Assembly (NCBI GenBank): GCA_037576195.1
Contig: CM075101.1
Coordinates: 50,778,001 to 50,842,000 of the forward strand
Origin: Phytoseiulus persimilis
Lineage: Eukaryota; Arthropoda; Arachnida; Mesostigmata; Phytoseiidae
Direction of reading: 5' to 3'
Length of the DNA: 64,000 bases
Below are positions 22,276 through 32,400 of this stretch, in pieces. The notes beneath the pieces are model-generated. The model had not been told where the DNA came from. It saw only the letters and a list, made by a program, of their open reading frames with translations, and searched no databases. The position numbers were made by a program, and so were the translations under genes. How positions within the stretch are numbered: position 1 is the first letter of the stretch; every line of letters starts with the position of its first letter.

Positions 22276-22866
22276 CTAATAACGAGTCGTTCCACTTCTT
22301 ACGTCGAAAATGTCCACACTGGACTCTGCACACAGTCTACATAATTCAGATATCTTACACAATATTCCGTCACGCTTTGCTTCAATTTCCTCGACGGACA
22401 TCAGAGCCACCTTGTATGCGCCACCATCGGCATCATGATTGAAAGGTACGACGTGTCCACGTACAGCAGTGAAAATACCAGTCGTGCAATCCATAGGCAC
22501 TTCATCGTCAACTGAACTCCTTTCGTCTACATGACAGGCATGAACTGCTCTTAACGCACTGCTAAATGCAGAATCGGACACAGACGTAGTCACCGCGGAA
22601 TAATTGAGTGGTGGCACTCCAACGGATGAAGACGTGCTTCCACCGGAACAGAGAGCAAATAAATGCATACAAGCATTGTCGCCTTGGAGATTCTGCATAC
22701 ACGTAGTGCACTTCGCAATAGTTGTCCTACGGTCACAATGTGCTATGTCGAGATTCAACATACACAACATCGCCTGATAGAACTGAGCTATGATGAAGTG
22801 CTCAACAGTAGCTCGCATCTCCGGACTCATACCATCAACAACCAAGAGCGAATATTCACTCTCTGC
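22276..22866 (-). CDS. Cys-rich unknown ORF, cut off at the insertion edge
   Basis: Open from the right edge of the insertion (an upstream TGA lies in flanking TIR) to TAG at 22276, about 195 codons. Features: HFIIAQFYQAMLCMLNL, a Cys cluster KCTTCMQNLQGDNACMH, CHVDERSSVDDEVPMDC and a C-terminal ISELCRLCAESSVDIF. The CxxC..CxxC spacing is not a recognised zinc-binding class. The N-terminus is probably missing. The next ORF starts at the base after the stop. Confidence 0.45.
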   Translation of the reverse strand, partial: AESEYSLLVVDGMSPEMRATVEHFIIAQFYQAMLCMLNLDIAHCDRRTTIAKCTTCMQNLQGDNACMHLFALCSGGSTSSSVGVPPLNYSAVTTSVSDSAFSSALRAVHACHVDERSSVDDEVPMDCTTGIFTAVRGHVVPFNHDADGGAYKVALMSVEEIEAKRDGILCKISELCRLCAESSVDIFDVRSGTTRY

Positions 22867-22956
22867 TATTCACCTAGTCACAGCCTGAAAAACGGAACGG
22901 ATGATATGACGTTGATCCAGAGTAGCTTCATGGATGGAGTCTGTGAGAGTTCCGGA

Positions 22957-24240
22957 TCACTCAAAACCTGGGTGGCAATGATAATCCACGAGGAAACATT
23001 TTACACAGAGGACACGCTCACAATGAACGCATTTGATGGACCGGAAAATTGAGGGTTCGGAACTGGAACATGGTTCAGCGAACGAGAATAGCTTCTCCGA
23101 TAGACCTGGGAATGGTGTCGCTGCCACCAGGAAGCCTGCTTCAAAGCAGCCACAGAGCCACATCGGGCGGAAGTTGGCTGAAACTGGTTGTAGATCAGGG
23201 GATTCAGTTTCAAAACGTCTTTTCGCCGATTCACGCGGTAGTCATCGTGAGCGCATGGTGCCGTCAATCGTTTGGCGAAGTGAGTCCACTGCATGAAGCA
23301 GTAAATATACAGGGGCTGGAACTTACTCGTTGCGCCCTTGGGGAAGGTCTTTAGCGTGATTTATTTGTGAGGAAGGTCATACAACTGGGAATCTGTACCC
23401 CTGGAACCATTGGAATGAAAGGGACCCTATTTGCATATGGAAGATCGAAATAAATCCAATCCAAAATGTATGACCGCCCCAAGAATCCACGTAGAGCACG
23501 CATCTGGAGAAGACAGACAGTTGACAATATCGCTGAAGACGTTCTCACACCAGGCCCGAACGAGACCTTTGTTTGATTTCCCCGATTCCGAGCACGTCAT
23601 GGGAAGGCTCGGGTAATTCGGCAACGACGCTTACACTATCGGGCCGAAAGCCCCTCTCGGCTCCTGTAGAATCACGTACAGCTTCCCAACCAGCTCGCCG
23701 CTCATGTTTAGAATCGACTGTATAGTGTAACTATGGCTGAGAGCGTTGACAGAATTCGCGGTGGCAATCGTGTGTCTTTCGCCGGTGTGGGTCAAAGTCC
23801 TGTCGGTACGTACTATGAGATTGATTGGTGACTGATCCGTATCGAAAACTTCAGTCGGATCGAAGTGAGGCAAGACGTTATCCTGTTTGCCGAAAACCAT
23901 CTCCGTCGCTTGGTTTCGGATCTCTTCGAAGTTCTGCTAGGGCCTATCGGTCACGAACTTGGTGATTTTCCGCGGAGAAATGCGGTAGGTCTCTTTGAAT
24001 TCGTTGACCCAACGAAGTGACGCGGTGGAAGTCATCAGGCTTGGGGCTCTACTCTTACTCAAAGCCCAGATTCGGACGTCACTGTCGTGCACAATGTCTC
24101 CTCTGGCTTGAGGGGTGTCAAAAGTCTCCTTGCAGAATTGAGCCAGCTTTTCTTTCATGGGAAACAACAGCCTGTCTGCCTTGAGATTATCACGCTGCAT
24201 CTCCCGAAATTCTGAAAAACGCTCACAGAACTCACGAGCA
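22957..24240 (-). pseudogene. DDE transposase with C-terminal zinc-binding tail
   Basis: Reading from 24.2 kb leftwards: a helical N-terminal part (KEKLAQFCKETFDTP; EFKETYRISPRKITKF), then TEVFDTDQSPINLIV with the Asp-Gln box of pogo-related transposases. HSYTIQSILNMSGELVGKLY and LQEPRGAFGPIV follow. Then in other frames come LPMTCSESGKSNKGLVRAW and LYVDSWGGHT, a later catalytic Asp. The end is a Cys/His tail IKCVHCERVLCVKCFLVDYH and TGA at 22957. This order matches a widespread arthropod DDE superfamily transposase. Stops at 23937 and 23631 and several frame changes make it dead. The stop codon sits next to the inner edge of the left TIR. Confidence 0.75.
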
Positions 24241-24459
24241 CGAATCTTAGAGCACTGAATGGTACGAACGGAACCGAACCGACAACGAGTGTTCGTCTAC
24301 ATTGAAGTCGGTGACATCAGCGGGAAGCACGTCGGAAACTTGAGTGGAGTTGGCAGAGCGAGAATCGTCGCATCCGATGTAAGTCAAGACAACCAGCGGG
24401 GCTTCCGCCTACGGAGATGTCGGCTTCACATAGGTTCCCTGAGTATCAATACTCTATTC

Positions 24460-24868
24460 ACTGACTCCATCCATGAAGCTACTTTGGATCCACGTCAAAT
24501 CATCCGTTCCGTTTTTCAGGCTGTGATCAGGTGAACACTAAATCGGTACTCTTTCTTTTCCAAATGACGTTTCCCGACGTGACGCATGCAGGAGGGGATG
24601 TATCGATCATCTTACTCTCTATTCTGATCCGTTTCGAGACCGAAAGAGCATGAGAATGTACTTTTTTTTTTTTCATCATTTGGAGCGGGGCTAAGGGATG
24701 TGATGATGATGATGATCATGATGATTTCACGAATTTCATCTTCATTTTTCGAGGCCCCAGGGCCGTATGGGGAAACATCCCGTACGCCTCTATGCTACCC
24801 CTGGGGCACCCCACATACCTATATATGCATCATCAGAATCGGCGTGGAACAGTTAGTGCACACTCCTT
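24460..24868 (+). repeat. right TIR
   Basis: Inverted copy of the left TIR (outer part 19784-20091, inner part 22872-22940). It lacks the 2.8-kb insertion and so defines the empty site. It contains a poly(T) run and a GAT repeat of variable length. Confidence 0.8.
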
Positions 24869-25242
24869 GTGAGTTAGAGCGAACGCCCTCAAGCACCAAC
24901 CCCCCGCACAGCCATTCAGCACGACGCGCGGGGGAACATTTCAAGACATCCTCGACCGGAAAAATCGATACCAGCTGTCTGACATGGCGGATGAGGGAAG
25001 CTGCAGAGCTTTTGGAAGTTTCTCCTAATCTTTCCCGAGCTCCGATTCTCCAGCGTGATTCCAACGTGAGGAGAACCGGGCACATGAGTTCTGATGTTCC
25101 TAAGGAGAGGCCGAACAGTTTATCCACAAAACTCGAGACCGATCAGTGGCTGTTGACGAATCGGACGGAAGACGAGCATTCTTGGCGAACCATTTCACCC
25201 TCAAGAGAGCAATGAGGCTCCCAGAGGGGGATAAGGGGAGAT

Positions 25243-25600
25243 TCACTGCTGACCCGACGTCTGCATGTGAGGGAAGAATGTCCGATTAGGGAACAAATGA
25301 AAGAAATCGAATGAATGCTGTGCGCCCCTTCCACCGGAATTCACGGGCTCCTGCAAACATACTTGATGTAGTGCCCGGAAGACGCGAGGATCTGAGGATT
25401 CCTCACACGTAACAATCCGGCGCCGAACTGGATCAATCAGAATGATAAATTTCTTATATCTCCAACTGGCTTTTATTTCTCCCGTCACTCGAGGAACTCG
25501 GGATGGCTCATTTGTTTTGCTCGTAAAGAATGGAATCCTCTCGGAGCGCCCCCGTCGTACGGTCGTTTTTCTCTCGTGCGTCACACGTCCAGAGAATCTC
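25243..25600 (-). CDS. hypothetical exon downstream of P3
   Basis: The minus frame contains SERIPFFTSKTNEPSRVPR and WRYKKFIILIDPVRRR, then SSDPRVFRALHQVCLQEPV. The pattern [RS]ER[IL]P..TSK...S with following basic beta-strand loosely matches segments at 40.7 kb and 49.9 kb of the Q1/Q2 group. It begins just after the P3 stop codon on the same strand. It is either a separate gene or 3' untranslated sequence of P3. Confidence 0.25.
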
Positions 25601-25630
25601 CGGAAGAACCGTCTTGGAGTAGAAAGAGCT

Positions 25631-28600
25631 TCAACGTTGTTTTCGGAAGTAGGAAATGATGAAGTATCCTGCGGCACCAACCACGAGCAGAACTGCGATC
25701 ACGATCAGAACGATTGCCCAAGACGGCATCGCTTTATTCACCACAGCAATCGTGAAATCGACCTTGTCTTTGGCCATCTGCGAATCGAGGAGTACACCGT
25801 AAGATCATGAGCGGGCTCGTGAGAAGTTTGTCGCCTCTCACGAGTTTGTCGCTTCTGCTGAGCTGAGCTCGAAATCCCACCACTTGGTTCCACACGCTTT
25901 ACAATGTTGTTGATTAGGTCTAAAGTTCACCTACCTTCTCGATTTCAGCTACTATGTCTCCAGCTTTCCCGGCTAATTTCTGCCCATCGACGACTGGAAA
26001 ACGCAGAAAACGCAATTATTGGATGCAGTGTTTTCGACCGGGTCAGGGAAATATAAATACTTAACAATCCATGTCTTCACCTACTCTCATTGTCGCTCCT
26101 CACGAGGAACTCGAGCGGCTTCGAGAAGTCGAATTTTCCCACTTCAGAGATCCCATCCACCACGAAAATCGTCGTCCATTTGACTCGAATGTTAAAGGCA
26201 TGTCAGCTTGCGTCTTCCCAACTCTCAATTCGATGAGGGCAATCTATGACAATATCATCATACCAGGAATTATTGACTGGGTCGTTGTCGGCGTTTTCTC
26301 TTCAACCCTCCCCTCAGCTCCTCTCTTCGAGCGGTGCTCCCCGCGCTTCGGCCCCCCTGAAACGACAGTCTGCATCACGAAGAGTGCTGTAGGACAATCC
26401 GCTGACGCACATGTGCCTCCACATCGGCCTTTCAGTCGGAACGGAAGCTGCTTCAAAAAGTGTTTCCTCTGGTGACCCAGATGATTGGTCATAACTAGGG
26501 CTCAGAGTCTGCTGCAGCTTCCTTGCCGGAAGGCCTGGGTGTAGTCGGCGCCACCTTTCACGGAAATCGCGGTGCTGTGAATTCTCTGAAACCCAACAGG
26601 AGGGCGACCGAAAGGAATTTCAGGTTATCAGCAGGTGCACCTCTGAAGGGAGAACGAGTAGTTCTGATCGGGCTCCGTGGAGCATTCAATCGGTGCTCAA
26701 ATCGGTCGAGCCTTAGGATCATCGAACCTTAGGTTTTCCCTGCAGGGAGGAGGCGGCTGCTCCAAAGTGGTCGATTCGGCGCTGGGAGGACTCAACCGTT
26801 CATGCCGTTTGCTGGTTCGTGATCACCGTTGTCCAATCCTCCGCCTTTGCGTTTGATCTCGTATCGAGAGTCTTGGGATTACGTGCGAGGACTGAGCTTC
26901 GTGAGCCACTTCTCAATGCGACTCTTGGAGTGGTGCCTCGAATTGGGAGAGGGAGACTCCCAGAAGCCGCATATTGAGATTCAATTCGACACCGGCAACG
27001 TACCCAGATCAAGTGTCAATCGGCTTTGCTCTGCCGTTGATCGCGCGTTGAAACCTGCTCCTTTTTTCATTCTGATCTGGATTCCGAAAACAGGCTTCAC
27101 AGTCTCACGAGTGGACTTTCTCGTACGCAGTGCATATTCCACGACTATAGTCGTTGCACCTCAAGAGGGGCGGAAAAGTCCAAACACCAGATATCTGGTA
27201 GAAATGGTGAATAATGCGGGTAATCGAAATTCACAGCATTACGACTCTAATCGGTGAATTCACGGAGACTGTCGTGACCATACCGATAAAGACACTTCCA
27301 GCTTTTTTAAGCTCATGAGCCTCTCTCTCTCTCTTTTTTGTTCTTACCCTCCTCTGGAAGAGTTGATGCTGAAATTGAGCTCGCCGTGGTTTCGGCGTCT
27401 GTAAACGGAAATGATGCACAACCTTATATTATCACGGAAAGTCTGTCGGACAACCATCTGATCATCATTTGCGTCTTTAACCCGCAATGAATTCTCGATT
27501 TGGATCCCGCTGACAGTCATCTGACGTGGACTATCTGCGGTCGCAGTTTGTCCCCCATCTTGTTCTGGCAATCACGCAACAACGCTCCTCCTCGAGCTGG
27601 GAAAAGTTTGCTCTCCTAGTGCTCACGTCTCATACGTCAATATTCGTGGGCCCACCCGTACCTGTGGGCTGCGATTCTGGAGTTCTTTCGATGGGAGTTT
27701 CCGTTGCCATCGGAGTAATTGAGCTCGAGCCCATCGAGGACTCGTCGTCTGCGGCGTGAAAAGCGTCAGAAAATCGTTGACCGGCTTTCGAATCATAAAA
27801 TTTCGAAGTTCTTCTTTGCAACTTCGTTACACCATTCCAGCAATCCTTCAGCATTCGGTTTCACCCTCTCCAAACTCTGACCGGCGAATGAACATTGATC
27901 AGGTACTTTTAAATCCATGTCGGCCTTCCTCAGAGGCTGATCTTCGACACCTCACCTTTGATTGTCGGTAGATCTTTAGCAACACTCTCGATGCCCATGC
28001 TGACAATTTCCATCATCGTCACAAGGTACTTCGTATCCATCTTTTTTTGCTAGAAAAGAGGAGCGGGGATTGGCAGGGGAAATCTGGAGGAAAGTCGCTC
28101 CGTACGGCTGGTCACATCCAGCTCGTTATTAGAGCCTGGAAGTTCACGCGTCATTCATCCATCACCGTTCATGCATGTCCCATGAATGGCTGCACGTCAT
28201 TCATCCATGACCTATGTGACAGGATTGGGGTTCCAAATAAGTGAAATGCCTGAACCCCCAGGCTCTACTCATATTCTTCACAACCCACCCCATCTGGCGT
28301 CAATACGAGCACATCGACTATGTTCTCCTTCTCCTTATCATTCAAATTTTTCCTTTCGATTATCTTAGGCTCTCCGTGACTGACGAGAAAATTGGCAGCT
28401 GAAAGAGAGGATTCCATTACTTCGCATCGCCAGTGAAGCAGTGTATAGTGCGAATTCGGTGCTCTATCGGTGTTCGTATTCTCTCTGATTAACAGCGAAA
28501 CAGCAGAGATCAAACACAGAGAGATTCCTGAACGAGGACGAACATTCGATAAACTACTGCTGCGTCTTGAGAAAGTCCATGGTCGCCGATATCAATTGAG

Positions 28601-28859
28601 CTACCAATCTCATAGTCGTGTCAATAGTAAGGATCTTCCCTACTCGCCCAATCAATTCACAGTATGAGCTTGCGCAATTCCCCGTAGTAGTCGCTGACAG
28701 CGCTCTGAACTCTGTTTCGAGTCTCCGCAGCTGAGTCTCCGAGCCCGGGCAGGAGAGCACCGCATCTCATTGACTCCGGGCATTGACTCCGAATTGAATT
28801 TCTCAGCAAGGATAAAACTCACCGACAACAAAGGCGCCGAGGCAAAGCTTGAACTTCAT
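25631..28859 (-). CDS. P3: P-family type I membrane protein, multi-exon
   Basis: Exon 1 (28859-28823) gives signal peptide MKFKLCLGAFVVG and donor G|GTGAGT. Exon 2 (about 28765-28557) contains GNCASSYCELIGRVGKILT. Exon 3 (about 28492-28280) contains NDKEKENIVDVLVLTPDG and ends at GTGGGT; its P4 counterpart is REDEKDNIIDFIKITPSE. Exon 4 (28049-27956) is the helical KYLVTMMEIVSMGIESVAKD with donor AAAG|GTGAGG. Beta-rich exons follow near 27.8, 27.55-27.34, 27.3 and 27.2-27.0 kb (SGIQIENSLRVKDAND; FGIQIRMKKGAGFNARS). They suggest repeats of one domain. The penultimate exon 25993-25935 (DGQKLAGKAGDIVAEIEK) precedes the last exon 25777-25631. That exon starts MAKDKVDFTIAVVNKAMPSW, has one membrane span and ends YFRKQR. 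Middle exon limits are uncertain. Role unknown; probably cell surface. Confidence 0.6.
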
Positions 28860-29499
28860 CGTTGAGCGTTGCGAGTAGCTTCCTTCACGAGGAAAGAGTC
28901 TGTTCGGAACCACTCGGGCCTTCGTGGAATGGAATTCGCGCAAAGAATGATTTCTCGCTGATTCGGCCGGGAGGCGAAGTGGAAGGAACGATAAAAAGTA
29001 TCTAAAATGGCCTCTTTTTACATTCGAGGGCAGCCCATCAAACTAGCGGCGCCACGGCTATCTCGGCATCGAATCGGGCTCATGGTTATGATATGCCTGA
29101 AAACAAGAGCTCACAAACCGTTCATCACATGGTCAAAAGGGTATGGGATCTCACGCTGTTTGATGATGACGCGCCATGAGAGAGGGCTCGAAAATTATGC
29201 CACATCACAATGTCACATAAGAGCAGCAAGTCAGGAGAGCTCGTTACGGCAAGTTCTCTTCGGAAAGCCGCACTACAATCGCAGTATGGATGTTGCCCTA
29301 GTCCGAGGGGCACTTGGCCTCCGTCCGTCGGTCCGCTCGAATGATCCAAGGGGAGGTTGCAAGGTCGCCCATGCTGACAGGATTGCCCTTTACCGTCTTG
29401 AGTCATCTTTCGATAAGATACCAGGTCCTCTTCTGAAGTGTGGGCATCATCCGAACGACGATTTTCGGGAATCTGACCCGTTTGGACAAACCCTGGGCA

Positions 29500-32400
29500 T
29501 GGGTGATTGCGGAACCGATCTGACCATTACTCTCCGAGTCTGGAGGCGTGATTCCGACACCAATCTGACCATTAATCTCCAACTCTGGAGGGGTGATTCC
29601 GAGTCCAATCTGACTATACTTCTCAGAACGTGGAGGGAAGATTCCGGGACCAATCTGAACATACTGTTCCGAGTATGGAGGGGTGATTCCGAGACCAATC
29701 TGACCATACTTCTCAAAACGTGGAGGGGTGATTCCGGGACCAATCTGAACATACTGTTCCGAGTATGGAGGGGTGATTGCGGAACCGATCTGACGATTAC
29801 TCTCCGAGTCTGGAGGCGTGATTCCGACACCAATCTGACCATTAATCTCCAACTCTGGAGGGGTGATTCCGAGTCCAATCTGACTATACTTCTCAAAACG
29901 TGGAGGGGTGATTCCGGGACCAATCTGAACATACTGTTCCGAGTATGGAGGGGTTATTCCGAGACCAATCTGACCATAATTCTCAAAACGTGGAGGGGTG
30001 ATTCCGGGACCAATCTGAACATAATGTTCCGAGTATGGAGGGGTGATTCCGAGACCAATCTGACCATACTTCTCAGAACGTGGAGGGGTGATTCCGGGAC
30101 CAATCTGACCATACTTCTCAGAACGTGGAGGGGTGATTCCGGGACCAATCTGAACATACTGTTCCGAGTATGGAGGGGTGATTCCGAGACCAATCTGACC
30201 ATACTTCTCAAAACGTGGAGGGGTGATTCCGGGACCAATCTGAACATACTGTTCCGAGTATGGAGGGGTGATTCCGAGACCAATCTGACCATTTTTCTCA
30301 AAACGTGGAGGGGTGATTCCGGGACCAATCTGAACATACTGTTCCGAGTATGGAGGGGTGATTCCGAGACCAATCTGACCATACTTCTCAAAACGTGGAG
30401 GGGTGATTCCGGGACCAATCTGACCATACTTCTCAGAACGTGGAGGGGTGAGTCCGGGACCAATCTGAACATACTCTTCCGAGTATGGAGGGGTGATCCC
30501 GAGACCAATCTGACCATACTTCTCAAAACGTGGAGGGGTGATTCCGGGACCAATCTGAACATACTGTTCCGAGTATTTTTTTTTCTTTTCTTTTTCTGGC
30601 GGGAGGGGAAATCCGTCGGATACAAGAGATAGGACTTTCGTCCGTTACCCTAGTTATGAGGTGTGTCCTCTAAAACCCCTCCCTCCGCCCTTTTGGTGAC
30701 TGGGCACTCAGGGCAAGCCCTGTATTGTATTACTTCCGGGTCACCAAGGGCCGTCCGCTTCGTCAGTCAGCTCTCGTCTCCCTTTTTTGTTTATCTATTC
30801 TCCGTTCTGTCTTGCGGCTAGGGTTCCCTACGGGAACTGTTCCGAGTATGGAGGGGTGATTCCGAGACCAATCTGACCATACTTCTCAAAACGTGGAGGG
30901 GTGATTCCGGAACCAATCTGAACATACTGTTCCGAGTATGGAGGGGTGATTCCGAGACCAATCTGACCATACTTCTCAAAACGTGGAGGGGTGATTCCGG
31001 GACCAATCTGAACATACTGTTCCGAGTATGGAGGGGTGATTCCGAGTCCAATCTGACTATACTTCTCAGAACATGGAGGGAAGATTCCGGGACCAATCTG
31101 ACCATACTTCTCAGAACGTGGAGGGGTGATTCCGGGACCAATCTGAACATACTGTTCCGAGTATGGAGGGGTGATTCCGAGACCAATCTGACCATGCTTT
31201 ACAAAACGTGGAGGGATGATTCCGAGTCCAATCTGACTATACTTCTCAAAACGTGGAGGGGTGATTTCGGGACCAATCTGACCATTACTCTCCGAGTCTG
31301 GAGGGGTGATTCCGAGTCCAATCTGACTATACTTCCCAGAACGTGGAGGGAAGATTCCGGGACCAATCTGAACATACTGTTCCGAGTATGGAGGGGTGAT
31401 TCCGTGACCAATCTGACCATACTTCTCAAAACGTGGAGGGGTGATTCCGGGACCAATCTGGACATACTGTTCCGAGTATGGAGGGGTGATTCCGAGACCA
31501 ATCTGACCATGCTTTACAAAACGTGGAGGGATGATTCCGAGTCCAATCTGACTGTACTTCTCAAAACGTGGAGGGGTGATTTCGGGACCAATCTGACCAT
31601 TACTCTCCGAGTCTGGAGGCGTGATTCCGACACCAATCTGACCATTAATCTCCAACTCTGGAGGGGTGATTCCGAGTCCAATCTGAATATACTTCTCAAA
31701 ACGTGGAGGGAAGATTCCGGGACCAATCTGAACATACTGTTCCGAGTATGGAGGGGTGATTCCGAGACCAATCTGACCATACTTCTCAAAACGTGGAGGG
31801 GTGATTCCGGGACCAATCTGAACATACTGTTCCGAGTATGGAGGGGTGATTGCGGAACCGATCTGACGATTACTCTCCGAGTCTGGAGGCGTGATTCCGA
31901 CACCAATCTGACCATTAATCTCCAACTCTGGAGGGGTGATTCCGAGTCCAATCTGACTATACTTCTCAGAACGTGGAGGGAAGATTCCGGGACCAATCTG
32001 AACATACTGTTCCGAGTATGGAGGGGTGATTCCGAGACCAATCTGACCATACTTCTCAAAACGTGGAGGGGTGGTTCCGGGACCAATCTGAACATACTGT
32101 TCCGAGTATGGAGGGGTGATTCCGAGACCAATCTGACCATGCTTTACAAAACGTGGAGGGATGATTCCGAGTCCAATCTGACTATACTCCTCAAAACGTG
32201 GAGGGGTGATTTCGGGACCAATCTGACCATTACTCTCCGAGTCTGGAGGCGTGATTCCGACACCAATCTGACCATTAATCTCCAACTCTGGAGGGGTGAT
32301 TCCGAGTCCAATCTGACTATACTTCTCAAAACGTGGAGGGAAGATTCCGGGACCAATCTGAACATACTGTTCCGAGTATGGAGGGGTGATTCCGAGACCA

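Larger units (their letters stand above)
20092..22866. other. AT-richer insertion with dense unknown ORFs
   Basis: This 2775-bp segment lies inside the left TIR. The right TIR provides the empty-site comparison (GTACCGATTTAGTGTTCACCTG). TATTC is found on both edges (20087-20091 and 22867-22871), a 5-bp target duplication. Base composition is visibly more AT-rich than the surroundings, and ORFs are packed with little spacing. One ORF is cut off at each end. There are no TIRs or LTRs of its own and no reverse transcriptase or transposase. Possible sources are a fragment of a large DNA virus or another foreign genome captured during repair, or a non-autonomous element. No sequence match could be recalled, so the origin is open. 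Confidence 0.6.
19784..24868 (-). mobile_element. DNA transposon with ~0.4-kb TIRs and DDE transposase
   Basis: Terminal inverted repeats match from AGGAGTGTGCAC at 19784 and its complement ending at about 24868. They enclose a minus-strand transposase pseudogene. The left TIR is split by a 2775-bp insertion (20092-22866); without it the element would be about 2.3 kb. Both TIRs contain ATG-repeat tracts (ATCATCATCAT), CCTGGGGCCTC and TGACGCAT.CAGGAGGGG. The element is assigned to the Tc1/mariner-pogo-related group by its transposase motif only. No clear TA duplication could be read at the ends. Confidence 0.75.

Noticed and set aside
22663-23052. 129-codon plus-strand ORF
   Set aside because: Crosses the insertion edge and the TIR and runs antisense to the transposase tail and the Cys-rich ORF.
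24700-25215. 171-codon plus ORF starting with a Met run
   Set aside because: The Met run is the GAT microsatellite of the right TIR. The rest continues past the TIR end without motifs, so the start is artificial, although the distal part might be coding.
26829-27257. 142-codon plus-strand ORF
   Set aside because: Antisense to P3 exons that carry consistent splice sites and domain repeats. Its composition is ordinary but it has no motif.
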